From positions 310,001 through 374,000 of the forward strand of contig WBVU01000015.1 in the NCBI GenBank assembly GCA_009192285.1: DNA of 64,000 nt. Reading direction: 5' to 3'. The notes beneath the pieces are model-generated. The model worked only from the letters and a program-made list of their open reading frames with translations, had not been told where the DNA came from and searched no databases. A program made the position numbers and the translations under genes. Within the stretch, counting starts at the first letter, position 1; each line of letters opens with the position of its first letter. This DNA comes from Morchella semilibera (taxonomy: Eukaryota > Ascomycota > Pezizomycetes > Pezizales > Morchellaceae). Below, in pieces: positions 34,877 to 46,321 of the stretch.

Positions 34877-35974
34877 TTACCATTTTGTATGACCTCCCTT
34901 GTTCTTTACTACTGCCGCAAGTCTCCTTGGCATGCTGTCAATGATTTTATATACCCTTTTCCAGTCTAGCTTTTCCCATTCCTCCTTGGCATGCTGTGCA
35001 AGCTCTACTTCATTGTGGGCGCGTTTTTCAGGGTCCCTCATTCTTCTTCTAAGACGGGCTTTGAGCATAGACCAACAGTTCTCAATTATATTGAGATCTG
35101 GGGAGCTAGGTGGCCAGTCAGATTTTCTGATGCCATGACTCCTACGCCAATCTACTGCCATTTGGGATGTATGGGCTTTGTGACCATCCTCAATTGTTTC
35201 ATAGGTGCTAATATCTTCGGGTAGACTCTGCATAAATGGGAGAAGATGGGAGTTGAGAACTTCATCTCTATACTGTAGAGAATTCATACCCAACTTGTCA
35301 TTTTTCCGGGTTTTTTCTGCTTCGGTTCGACGGCGTATAAGGATTAATGGAGAATGGAAACCATAGGTAATGGCAGCCCATAGTTGTACAGAGAAGCGTC
35401 CAGAGCGAAATGTTGGTTGCAGATACCGGTCTTGATATGCATTCTCGATCCCAGGCTTTCTTCGAACCATTTTGGATCTTCCACCACCACCAATCTCTAC
35501 CGTACACTCATCTGTGAATATGCGTGTATGCCAAACATTCGTAGGCCAATTTAAACGTTCCAAACACCATCGTCTCCGTTTCGCCTTTTGCTTCACCTTC
35601 AACCAGGGTTTTTTCTTTGCGATATAAACATAGTAGTTCTCGGAGCGAAGATAATTGGAAATAGTTCGTTCTGAGACATTTAGTCGTGAATCTGCCGTTA
35701 TATCTGCAAGAGTTGCTTCTGGATTGGCCTCTACTAAACGGTTTAAATGTCTTTTATCGCGATCTGAGAGGACTTTGGGTCGGCCACATCGTTGTTGGTT
35801 ATTCACAGTCTCGTTTGTTTTCCATCGCTTGTGTATTTTGAAGGCTTGAGATCGTGACAAATGGAGTTTCTCGGCAATGTTGCTAAAGCTTTTGCCCTGG
35901 GCACGGCCTTCAATAACTTTTATTTTCTCATTCAGAGTAACCTCTCTTCGCTTTCCAGACTTGTCAAAAGGCAT
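34877..35974 (-). CDS. Tc1-family transposase, DD34E, intact
   Basis: 365 aa without stops or frameshifts. The N-terminus has a helix-turn-helix (about 14-52, EKIKVIEGRAQGKSFSNIAE..SRSQAFKIHKRWK), a GRPKVLS hook-like link and a second HTH (about 68-115, ATLADITADSRLNVSERTI). The DDE domain shows Asp155 (IFTDEC), Asp263 (EDGHKAHTS) and Glu298 (SPDLNIIENCW); 34 residues separate the last two, the Tc1 spacing. It has no introns. The codon pattern is more A/T-ending than in flanking left-hand genes. Presence of all catalytic residues plus matched ends suggests recent insertion or continuing mobility, which is inferred and not shown. Confidence 0.95.
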   Translation of the reverse strand: MPFDKSGKRREVTLNEKIKVIEGRAQGKSFSNIAEKLHLSRSQAFKIHKRWKTNETVNNQQRCGRPKVLSDRDKRHLNRLVEANPEATLADITADSRLNVSERTISNYLRSENYYVYIAKKKPWLKVKQKAKRRRWCLERLNWPTNVWHTRIFTDECTVEIGGGGRSKMVRRKPGIENAYQDRYLQPTFRSGRFSVQLWAAITYGFHSPLILIRRRTEAEKTRKNDKLGMNSLQYRDEVLNSHLLPFMQSLPEDISTYETIEDGHKAHTSQMAVDWRRSHGIRKSDWPPSSPDLNIIENCWSMLKARLRRRMRDPEKRAHNEVELAQHAKEEWEKLDWKRVYKIIDSMPRRLAAVVKNKGGHTKW

Positions 35975-36044
35975 GGTTGGGATTTATTTGTGGGGCTGTA
36001 TTGGCTGGGTGCGGGGGATGTGATGCTGGACCGTTGTCATGTCG

Positions 36045-36076
36045 CTCGTTGTTTCCTCACTTTTTTCCTGCGGGTG
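36045..36076. repeat. Right terminal inverted repeat of the Tc1 element
   Basis: 32 bp, the inverted partner of 34739-34770; followed by the TA target duplication. Confidence 0.95.
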
Positions 36077-36078
36077 TA

Positions 36079-39000
36079 CATATAGCATCCAGGCGAAAAG
36101 ATGTCTTACTGATCATTGCCAGACCCCTAAGAAGCGTGGACATGCTAAGAGTATCAGAAAGATGCAGGAGCAATGAATATCAGCCCAGGTCAGGCATAGA
36201 AAGCTCGTTTACCTAGAGCAGGGTGTATTTTGCCAATCAATAGACTAGACTAACCAAAAAAAGACATATTTGGCATATCACTCGCTTTAGCCTTGACCTT
36301 CAAGAGATGCGTGCCAAATATACTTCGTAAATTAAGCTCTGTCCATTGTCCTATCGAATTCCAAATGCGACCAATGCTGAGTTCCAGAGAATTGCCTTCA
36401 CGATGTGACCCGTGCAAAAACATGTTTTAGAAGCCACGAGCCTTGCCTGAATAGCTTATTTTTCCGAAGAGGATCGAGGAGCCGCACAGGTTGATCAATT
36501 AAACCTATACGCACAGGTCGTTATTTCTCCGCGATAATTTCACGCTTCTAGAATTCTTTCGGATGTCTTCCGAGCGGGTGAAGATTAGAGCTCTCGGAGA
36601 CTGTACTCTAGGTATTCTCCAGATACTGTAAAGTAGTTATCGTTTGTTTTTCCTGAACAACTCATGACGTGGGTATTCCATTCCCGGATACGGACAAGAG
36701 CTTTAAGCCGCATGTCTCGCTTTTTCTATCGGCGAGTCGACCCTCCACCCAGGACATCCGAACACTTGAGTTGAGTTGGCAATGCAGGTTAGATATGACC
36801 TGACGATGGGGTGAATCTGGGGGACAGTTGCGTCATCTCGTTTGCGATACATATTCTCCAGATCAGATAAAAAGCCGTTTTAAATTTTGCGGTATCTGCG
36901 CATGCATTTGAGTGCGCCTCTTTTGACCACGCGAATTGAATAACTAATAACCTTGTATAATCAGCAATGCATAGATATCGTTGTTTAAATTAAGCCTCCC
37001 TGTCTATCAAGTTTAATAACACAGTATGTCACATGTGTTAGCCTATCTTAGAAAACTTGCTACATCTATGATTGACACAACAACATATTGAATCTCCGCG
37101 CGCAGCTGGGCATAGGTATGTAGTATCAAGACTAAATACGACACATATACGGTTTCAAAAGTTGCATGGCAATAGTGGGGAATTAAGAACGATAGGTTTG
37201 GATAGCTGTGGCGTAGGCGCCTAATTCTTATTTTTAGATCTTGAGTTCTTGCTTGTTTGGGGTCTGCTATACTAAGCTCTGATGAGTAGTGAAACTTGAA
37301 GAGAGATTTCTACTGGTTCATGTCCTAGGAGCGACTACGTGCTGGTTGTTTATCATTGTTTCAGTGTGTGCGCTGTTCAACATACAATATTGGGCGGTGG
37401 TATATGATTACGCCATTTATTTGGGAATTCGTAATGGTAATTTGACTCAGAATAATACTCATAAATCATGCGCCAGGCGTTATAATTTAATGGCAGGTTT
37501 CTATTTGATGAGTATAATATTTATAAGATCTACGAAACGGCGCAGGAGATAAACTCATGCCCAGTTAAACCATACCGCCCCAAGACCACACAACCTAAAG
37601 GCACTTCCAGTCCGGCTCTACCAGACCCCTGCAGTGTACACGTTAGTCTATTCATGCGGACCGACCCAATAGAGTGCGGAATCGACCTTCTGAAAAATCT
37701 TGTAACGCAATGCACCATTGGCTTGATTCTAGGCTTCGACCTTCATTTACTCCCGCCCCTCTGTTTATGGCATTGCATCTTTAACAAATTAACAATAATA
37801 GCAACCCACGCTAGGAAAATCTATAATTTACCGACGTGACACTAATTAATCAAGTACTCGCACTCCAAGTTACGAACACTTTGGTGAGTATCAACAATAG
37901 ATCATATCTCATAGCCTCCATGAGTGTAATCAGGCTGTAAGATGATCTTTTCTAGGGATATTGATCAAGCGTTTCCATGTACCTTTTCACTGCTTCGGAA
38001 ATTCCAACTCTGGATCGGCATCAGGTTGCTATACGAGCCATAGATAAAGGGGAACATTTCTAGACAATTGAAGAACATTTAATATAGAAGGTTCCAGATA
38101 ACCTAGAGAGATAGGGCAGGCCCTCCCTCGTCGATTCTATCATTACCTAGATTATATATCAAGCTATCATTCAGATCACCACCAGTGAATACAGCCTGAC
38201 TAGTTTAATATTTAAGAAATAGCTACGGAATGTCACCCAAGCTGCCATAATTCAGGGTCAATCTCCCGTTTTTGTTCTCTTGGTTGATACATACTTGGTT
38301 CGCGGTAGGGGAGGGTACAGTAGAGGAACTGATAGGGAAAGAGACGGTTAGGTCCTGTGGCTGGGGTCTTATTCTGTTTTTGTCTTAATTTCTATTTACT
38401 TTTGTTTTACCTTTGCTCTTGCTTCAAATTCCTTTTCATGGAGAGGAAAATCTCGGCCCCTACCTCCGGTATGCGAGGTGAGGTTTTTCCATAACCTTCG
38501 GGTTGCATGCATGTATAAGTCAACCAATCAATACATACTTCACAATATATCACTCGTTTACAAAAACGGGAACAAATGAACTCGTTCAATAACGAGTGAC
38601 ATGCTATGACTAAATATTAGAGCTCACGGATGAAATCTGTAACTCGAATATTGGTATAGTGATTATGACCGGACCCGTAATAACCTTAGTTCTACCAGTA
38701 ATACTTACAGGGAGGCTTGTCCGGGTATATAATAAGTACTACGATACGAAATTTGTGTATAAAATGCATGTATTATTATATTATATCGGCCTTGTCCAGA
38801 AGTACCAATTGAAAGATATACCGTACAAAAAAAAATCGGGTGTCTTACTACGGTATAATGGTTAAAAGTCCGCTTCAATCCCGAACCTTCACATTTATAC
38901 ACATCCCTTCTTTGGTACTATAATACGAAAAACGGAGCGACACCACTATAGTAACCTACGGGATTCAGCAGGGAATACTGGATTAAACCATCGTTTTTAA

Positions 39001-39781
39001 GAGCGGCATTCTTTCATGTTCCTATCATGGCGCTACAATTTCATCCCTCCATTTTATGATACAATAGGGGTATTCACTTCTAGAAATCTGTACCTTTAGA
39101 ACGTCATACGTACAAGAGCTAGATACCTCCCAAGCGACATGTCATATTTGGGACAAAATGTATTACCATATTAATTTAAGGTTCGTGCTTAGTGTAATAG
39201 CCAGTCACCTTATATGGCACACAGATATGGTCTATATTTTGGACAATAAGGTACATGGTTGGTGATGCCTTTAATTATTTTCCCCTCATATACTTATATT
39301 TCAAAATATGTGATCGCCAATCATCTCACGCGACCAATATGCAGGCGACTATAAGTGCATGTATTTCTAGAAGTGAATACCCTAATGTAAAGTATTTAGT
39401 ACTAGGTCAAAATATACCCTGCCAGATCTTTATCCCAAGTACTCCCTCAACTTATAGTTTATCTTGTAATATTTCGGTATAAGTAACATCATTAAATCAT
39501 CATGAAACTACTACAAAAACACAGTCCCTCCATTGAAAAATTAATAAAGAGAGGTGAGTGGAGTGGCATAGATACTGTTGCAAATAATGAAAGAAAACGG
39601 GTATTTAATACTTCACATAGCGAAATGACGCCGGAACACCTCAGACGTGACTAAGAAAAGCTTCCGCTCTACTTAAAATACTGCGATACGGAAATAAGAT
39701 CAAAAAAAAAAAAAAAAAAAGGGAAAAGGAAAAAGGGAAAAGGAAAAAAGGAAATTCCCTCTAGGACGTCTTCATTTCTCT
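36079..39781. other. 3.7 kb AT-rich desert
   Basis: No gene is recognised. Short open frames such as 37289-37552 (+) and 37654-37839 (+) have hydrophobic stretches but no start context or family likeness. A TA-flanked inverted-repeat element lies at 39067-39382, and an A/G-rich tract (A18 then GGGAAAAGGAAAAA units) at 39703-39755 sits in the 3' flank of ATG26. The composition looks like decayed repeats. Confidence 0.5.
39067..39382. mobile_element. MITE-like element with 20 bp inverted repeats and TA flanks
   Basis: GGGTATTCACTTCTAGAAAT at 39068-39087 is the exact inverse of 39363-39382. Both ends are bordered by TA (39065-39066 and 39383-39384). Inner sequence beyond the 20 bp is partly matched. 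The 316 bp carries no coding frame. TA duplication and size fit a Tc1/mariner-derived MITE; its ends differ from those of the intact Tc1 copy, so that transposase is not an obvious partner. Confidence 0.6.
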
Positions 39782-42700
39782 CTATCGAGTCAGCTTCGCA
39801 TCAGGATCATCAACAAATGTCCAAGATTCCTCGGAATCTATTTCATGCGGATCACCCTGTTGTTTCTTGATTAGTGTCCGCGCGTACTCCATGTCACGGT
39901 AAATGGCCTGGATAGCCGTCTCCACCCCGTTTTCCTAGAATAAAAATATTAGCAAGAGTTGGATTTGTGAAATAAAACTTTACTCACCGAGCGGATTTGT
40001 TTTCCTAGCATGTTAGCTTTAGTAATCAGCGCAGTATTGTTGGTACATTCCCACAAAGCCCTGCCGAATGCCTGAACGTTTAACTTCCTCACACAAATAC
40101 CAACTCCCATATCTTCAACGCGCTGCCCAAAGAAGTACTGGTCTCCAAAAAACGGTTTCACAATCGTTGGAATGCCTGCTCTCAGGCTTGCTCCAGTAGT
40201 TCCAGCACCACCATGGTGAACCGCTGCATCAATTTGCTTGAACAGCCAATCATGTGGTGCAGACTGAATCTGGTGGATCTCAGGGGGTAATGAAATTTCA
40301 GGCACATGTGCGTCTTTCTTTTGAAGCCTATCGGACCAGCCCTTAGATAAAATACAACGCACGCCGGCATTGAGAATTGACTCGACAACGGTACGAGTCA
40401 TGGCATCTGGATCGGCCACCGTAATAGAACCAAAACCGACGTAGACGATCTTTTTGTTGTCCATTCGTGCTTTTGCAATGAATTCTGCTAACTCCTTAGG
40501 GGGGACATAGTTATTCGGTGAATCCAGAAACCAATAGCCAGTCACACGGATCCAGTCGCTATAGTCGAGCGGTGGGATGACTACAGAAGGGCTGAAATTA
40601 TACAAAAATGGCACTTTATTGGGCTGAAGCTTATCAAGGTTAGTTCTTGTAAGGCCAAGTGTTTTCTTCCGCCACCTATTAATTTGCCCAGCGGTAGCTT
40701 TCCAGAAGACGTTATCAAAAAGGACATAAGTGAAGTAGTTGTAGGCACCGCCCATCTTATGTTCTGGAACGGCAAAAGCATGAGGATAGGCCCTGGTGCG
40801 TGTCCAAGGCATAGTAAACGCCCTGAAATATGGTATGCCAAGGGCTTCCGCGATATGAATACCTGCCATTGCGCTAGGGCTTTCAATCAACAGGTTAGAG
40901 CCTTGACAAGCCTTCCACGAACTTAGGAGCAGGCCATCTAGCCATCCGCGCATCTGCCATATTTTAGCACCAAGCAATTACCACCAAGAAGATGAATGCT
41001 CACCGTTGAGGTAGCAGCCTGCAAAAAGTCCACCGTAAACATTCCGTGCGACACACATAACTCCATTAACTCTGCCGGATCACCCTCTACAGGTTCAAAA
41101 TCGATCCCATAGCTTTTAATCCAGTCACCATATTCCGCATGAGTCGCAATCCTCGTTTTATGCCCATCTTTCATAAGCCCAATACAAAGCGCAATGAAAG
41201 GCTGTACGTCACCCCGGGTACCAATAGTAAGACATGTAATCAACATCGATTCTGTCGGTTTGAAATTGATAATCGATCCGTGAGGGTCATCAAATACGAT
41301 TGGTGGGGCATCGTGAGAACTTTCGTCGCCTGTGGACAATGGCAACTGAATATCATGATCGTTGTGGCCATCTTGACGTGCATCTTGCAGCATCTGATAT
41401 TCGTTTTTAGCCATCTCTGCTCCTCGCTTTTCTTCCCGAGTTAGAATTCCACTCTCCGCAAGAGCTCGGACGTCGTTTATGCCAGCATGTAGAGTTTGCC
41501 CACAATCGTCCCTAGCATCTTGTTGGCCGAACTCGAAGAACAGTTCCTCATGACCACGAATTGTAATGACAAGCCCTGAATAACCGAATCTAAAGCCCTT
41601 TTCCTTACTGATATTCTCGATATCCTTGAGGGGAAGAATCATCTTGTGCAAGAGTTAGCAATCTTTCTTTAACACTCCAAGTTAATAGTCAAATAAACCT
41701 TTGTCTTTGTTCCTGGCAAAATACTTCTAAAGCAAAAACTCCTGTTGCTAAGGTAGATTTTTCCGTACAAGGGTAGAACACGATGCAGGTATCCAAAATA
41801 CACCGCAATCAGTCTTTCCTGTGGCGGGAGTGCAAACCTTGCCCTAAAACTGGCATCGTGGCTCTGAGCATTCCCATCCTCATCTTCAGCATCTTCAACC
41901 TCTTCATGCGCCATCATTCCCATGGGCTTATAATGCCTCTTCCCGCCGACCCACATGTCCGATACCTTTCCCAAATATCCCATGGACTCAGTAGCCAAGA
42001 GTGCACCAACACCTTGTGTCCGCTTTTTCATCCAGCCCGCCCAACTAGCGGCACGTTGTAGGGGAAAGTTTCCAGTCTTAGCAATTTCCTGGAGCCTCGC
42101 TGAGTTATTGCTGGAGCTCCCACTCAGTTCATCTGATTCGTATTGGCTTGGTGTACCAATATATGCTTTTGATGGTGAAGCGTCCTTTTTATACCTTGAT
42201 TTACTACTAGAGCTGTGTGATTTATGTGAGCTCTGTGAATCTGAGCGTCTGTGGCCAAGTTTTTTCATTGGTGGCAAGCCAAAAATATCACTTTTATCCA
42301 AGATACTGCTTGCTGTGCCTTTCCCGCCGTCATCCATCGATAATCGTACCCCCTCAGATTCCCCCAACGAATGAGTGTATGAAAATGCGGAATCAGAGGG
42401 AAGGGGTCCTGGAGAAGAACTAGTGCTAAGGTCGGTACTCTTTCTAGATCTAGAAGGCTCTGCTATCTTTTTCTGTATCTCTTTGGATGCTCTTTGGACA
42501 TCGAAGCTACCGCGAGTAAACTCTCCACTCGGCCTTGGACTAGTTCTTGGGCTTCTAACAGTTGGTGACTTGGGTGAAAGTGGGGAAAGCGTTGCCCGCA
42601 CTGTTTCCTTAAGAGTTGGTGTTATTGAGCGATCTGGAACTGAGCTCAAGTCAGGTGATGGAGGCTCCGAGTGCGTTCCGAACATATGGTTGGGAATCTT

Positions 42701-44113
42701 CGATGCCGCAGAGTTTTCTACCGCAGAGCGCAATACATTCAAAGCATCTTTTCCGAAACTGAAGAATGAGAAAAAATACTACAGCCTGATCAGTAACCGG
42801 ATTTCCTGTCAGAGACTATATTGGGTAAGTACCTCATCAATAGCATATGTATCATCGTTGTCAACAACCTTGAGCTTGAAGGTATCTGCAAACTCTAGGA
42901 CTGGGCTCTCCTCTACCTCGATGACGTTTTCTACCGGAATTGAAATCTTCACACTGTCCCCCTCATTGTGCGACCTAAATATGACCTTCTGAAGTGACTT
43001 CACCCATTCCCTAGCACTTGCTGAAGAGTCCGCACGGAAGTAATACTTTCTCTGGTCCGTAGAAAGAGTGACCATGACCGAATCTTTAGGATCCTTAGCC
43101 TCGACCACACTTGCTTGAAGACCGTAACGAAGATCGATATTTCCGTTGGGAAAGTATAGGTCTGATGGGTTTGTATAGTAAGAAAGAACATCACCTTTCA
43201 GGATGAACCAGTACCTAGTGAACTTTACAGTGGATTTTCCTCGTTTGGATAGATAACCCGATTTTAGTATAACATGCTGAAGGATATATGTCAGTAATCT
43301 CTATGGTTTGATGGTGATAGGTATTACATACATCTTTCCGAGGAAGGTATGCATAGAAGCAGATATGTCGAGTTGTGATGTACATATAGCCCTGTAGCAG
43401 CACGCTTTTCAAAAGCCAACATGGGTATTCTGCAAAATCGCGTTATTAAGAGATGGGTCCATCGAAAAATCGTTGATAAAGCACATACCAGAAATAACTT
43501 TCTCGGTCGCCGGCAAATTGAAAATCTCCACCAACTTCTTTTCCAGGTCCCCATTTCCACTTGGCTTTACTGCTATGTTTTCCTCGAAGTCGTGAAAGGT
43601 TTCGCTCTCTTGGTCCTGTGTATTCACCGTAAAAACTGGCGGACTTAACTGCGCCTGTGCCTCTAAATTGTTTGTAGGAATATCCATTTGTAGAGCAGCT
43701 CCGGCTAATTCCGCGGGGACTGGGTCATCTTCTTCATCATCAGTTTCCTCTTGAATTACATCTTTAGTCAACTCTCTTTTGGGACCAAGCGGTAAGCCGG
43801 GAATCTTGGGCTTAGGTTTCCTATCGATCCCCTTGGGTGTGGTTGGATCATCATCCGAGTCGTCTGAATCGTCGTCGAAGCGAGAGCTCATCCGAATATT
43901 AGAAGTGGCAGCGGTCAGGACTTGGTATAAGCTCTGGTTCATGTTGAAGGGTTTATTTTTTCCGGCTACGCATACATCCTCTTCTTCATCATCCGCATCG
44001 TCGTTATCTCTAGGGTTAAAGCGGGAAGGGAGTTGCATGGACTGCGAGATGTTTGGGGCATTTTTTCGACGTCCGTTACCGAACCTTTGGGCGATGCTAG
44101 AGAGTTCTGGCAT
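39782..44113 (-). CDS. ATG26: Sterol 3-beta-glucosyltransferase with GRAM-PH-GRAM-GT layout
   Basis: Transfers glucose from UDP-glucose to ergosterol; in some fungi it is needed for pexophagy. Seven exons, 44113..43489, 43429..43332, 43276..42833, 42778..41699, 41642..41004, 40953..39988 and 39934..39782, total 1334 aa, within the family's usual length. Order: acidic N-terminus; GRAM 1 (about 185-245; [20 protein letters not shown]); PH (about 245-345; [20 protein letters not shown]); Ser-rich linker; GRAM 2 (about 685-795; [39 protein letters not shown]); GT1-type glycosyltransferase (about 884-1290). The GT begins [20 protein letters not shown] and carries the C-terminal nucleotide-sugar site [20 protein letters not shown] plus [13 protein letters not shown]. 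All introns are short, several with GCTAAC/GCTAAA branches. The assignment is secure. Confidence 0.97.
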
Positions 44114-45557
44114 TCTGAACAGTGATGTATGTTATCACGTGTGTTGGATTCCTTGGGCTGTTCCCAAGATTAGTTTCCTGATGTTAGCATGAAAAGAGGT
44201 TGCTTTTATGTCAAACGAGGGCACGCGGGGAGAACAAGGTAGCTTGGTAGCTATGTTACCTACCTTAGATGACTCCAAATATGTGTGGAGTGGCGAGCGA
44301 TGAGTGGCTGGGTGTTACCTTATCGGTAGCCGCTATCGCAGATGCAGGACCTCGATGCAGCGCGTTTTGTACTTATTTTTTTTTCTTTCGGGGGGGTTGG
44401 TAGAATTTAGTAGGGAGGGGATTTACTGCTGACAGGAGCCTCAACCGGGAGAGAACAAGTGATGATAACGATGATATAGACGGTTGGAGAGGGTTAAGGG
44501 AGCGGGAGTGCTCGCTCTACTTATGATAAAGAGATGTCTAAATAGAGTAGCATACTATCTATTAAATACGCTTGCGTAGACCGACGTACAAAAACTGCAG
44601 CCGAAACATTCCGCTATAGCAAATGGGGCTCCGTTACTCACGACCACAGTCGTACATCGTGTTTGGCACTTGGCATACGATATAACAGGATTCGTACTAC
44701 TGGATCATGATCTCAACCCCTCAAGTTACCTGCAGCTGTTGGTGATCCACCACCAAGAACAGTCACGTTTAGCCATGATTCTTAAGGTCTTTAACAGACT
44801 ACCTTGCCTCCATTTCAAATTCTCCTAGGTACGTGACCGACGCCCATCGGTCGATTATTTGTCTTAAAAGAATACATGTAAACCACGTACCTACTAAGCA
44901 CCAGAGCACAAATTTCACCACATGTAGAGAACCTACACTCACGCCTAAGCTTTATTATTGTACCTGACAAGGTAGTCAGCTGGTTATATATTCTTTCTGT
45001 TCACTTCACTACATGTAGGTCTTGTGTCTTGGGCTCATGTGATAAAGATCACCCACGCATACTCTACACTGACCGCTATATAAGCACCTTTATAATTTTG
45101 CACGTTTATTCTCCGCGAGGATCTTCATGTTGTGCATTTTTCAGCCTCTCTGGACCAGATGGCTAATCAATGAACCGGGACGGCTACAAGATATCCGGCT
45201 CTAAAATGAGTGATTGTCAGTGATTCACAGCATGTGACTGTGTAACAAGTATCAAATATCGAGTAGATCCGTCCTATCTCACAGTTCAACAGATGTCCGA
45301 TCTCTTCATGACAGATCCATAGACAAGACATACATCATAAGATAAGTAAGCCGTAGCCAAGATACGAAAGAAACTTAATCACGCCATAGTACTTTACTTG
45401 ATGAATGTTGATCAGAGGAGGTCTTTTTGGGTTCAAAGCAATAGCTAAGTATAGTACTATGGGTGCCGGGTTAGTCTCCAGAGCTGTCGCCATGGTTGCA
45501 ACAGGCTAAAGTTCTGGAGATTCTACGAGACGCGCATATAGTTACTCGCGCGCTGGA

Positions 45558-45609
45558 TTGAAGCCGCTCAGACAAGAATCGCTCGCCACAGTTCATTGAG
45601 CGGCTTCAA
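45558..45609. repeat. 13 bp inverted repeat / hairpin
   Basis: TTGAAGCCGCTCA (45558-45570) and its exact inverse (45597-45609) are separated by 26 bp. It is GC-richer than the surroundings. It could be a palindromic operator-like site, a small RNA hairpin or the ends of a decayed element. Confidence 0.6.
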
Positions 45610-46121
45610 ACCAGCCGTGTGGGTACTTTATGGTTTATATATACATGTATGTATATGCAATTGTAGTACCCGTACCATGTCTACCCGGTAGTAGAAACTC
45701 TAGCCTCAGGCTTTACTATACTCTAGGTAAAGTTCTGATGTCATTGGCCCAAGCTAGCATAGATTTCGCAATAGATGCAGCCGGATATGTCTGTTACAAG
45801 TAGGTACTATAAATCCGTTACATCGAGGGAATTCATATGCCGCTGCAGCTGAAGCATGCGCCTTGCGTGTTATCAGATTTATTTCTTCAAAACCCAGTTT
45901 CCATAGGTAAGTATGGCTACGCGTGTATCCAGCCAGAAGTCGTATATCTGAGGGATAAACAATCAATAGCTCCTATCAACGCAGGCAGGTTCGCCTTGTG
46001 CCCCCAGGCATATATGCATACCATTGAGGCTTGCCATTGCTGTTCCGAAGGTTGCATCAAAGGGAATTTTCCAAGACTCTGTAAGTCGTTTGGCCACGTC
46101 TGTCACCCAGTTCAAAGATGA

Positions 46122-46124
<3 letters not shown>

Positions 46125-46154
<30 letters not shown>
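46125..46154. repeat. T30 homopolymer tract
   Basis: Thirty consecutive T, in the D-LDH upstream region. Long poly(dT) tracts exclude nucleosomes in fungi; the role here is inferred and the true length is prone to sequencing error. Confidence 0.8.
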
Positions 46155-46321
46155 CTGGCTTCATGCGACAAGCGGGCCAAATATCACCCCACTTCGAGTT
46201 TCATCGGCTTTCCGTGAAAACTCCACCAAACAATCCCTATATAAACGGCATATTATCATCCATTAGCATCTTTCACTAGAATAAAGGACATCAGTAATCG
46301 TCACCCCTCACCCTGAGAAAG

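Larger units (their letters stand above)
34739..36076 (-). mobile_element. Tc1/mariner-type DNA transposon, structurally complete
   Basis: A 1338 bp element with perfect 32 bp terminal inverted repeats (34739-34770 and 36045-36076, beginning CACCCGCAGG), flanked by TA on both sides (34737-34738 and 36077-36078). Past the 32 bp the ends stay similar (shared AACGGTCCA) with a small indel. A single full-length transposase frame lies inside. The outer flanks reconstruct an empty site reading ACATG-TA-CATAT, that is, a TACATGTA-type palindrome. If instead the ATG/CAT next to the TA belongs to the element, the repeats would be five bases longer. Confidence 0.93.
44114..46321. other. 2.2 kb intergenic desert between ATG26 and the D-LDH gene
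   Basis: Divergent upstream regions of both neighbours. It contains TACATGTA at 44873, 45010 and 45642, a 13 bp hairpin (45558-45609) and an uninterrupted T30 tract (46125-46154) about 170 bp before the D-LDH start. The Cys-containing frame 45837-46121 has no signal peptide and looks random. No gene is seen. Confidence 0.55.

Noticed and set aside
37289-37552. 87-codon hydrophobic plus-strand frame
   Set aside because: AT-rich random-like composition, no homologue recalled, no neighbouring exons.
38860-38895. tRNA A-box-like GGTATAATGGTTA
   Set aside because: No B box follows and no cloverleaf can be formed.
45837-46121. Cys-rich 94-codon frame as a possible effector
   Set aside because: No signal peptide and Cys spacing is irregular; runs into the T30 tract region.
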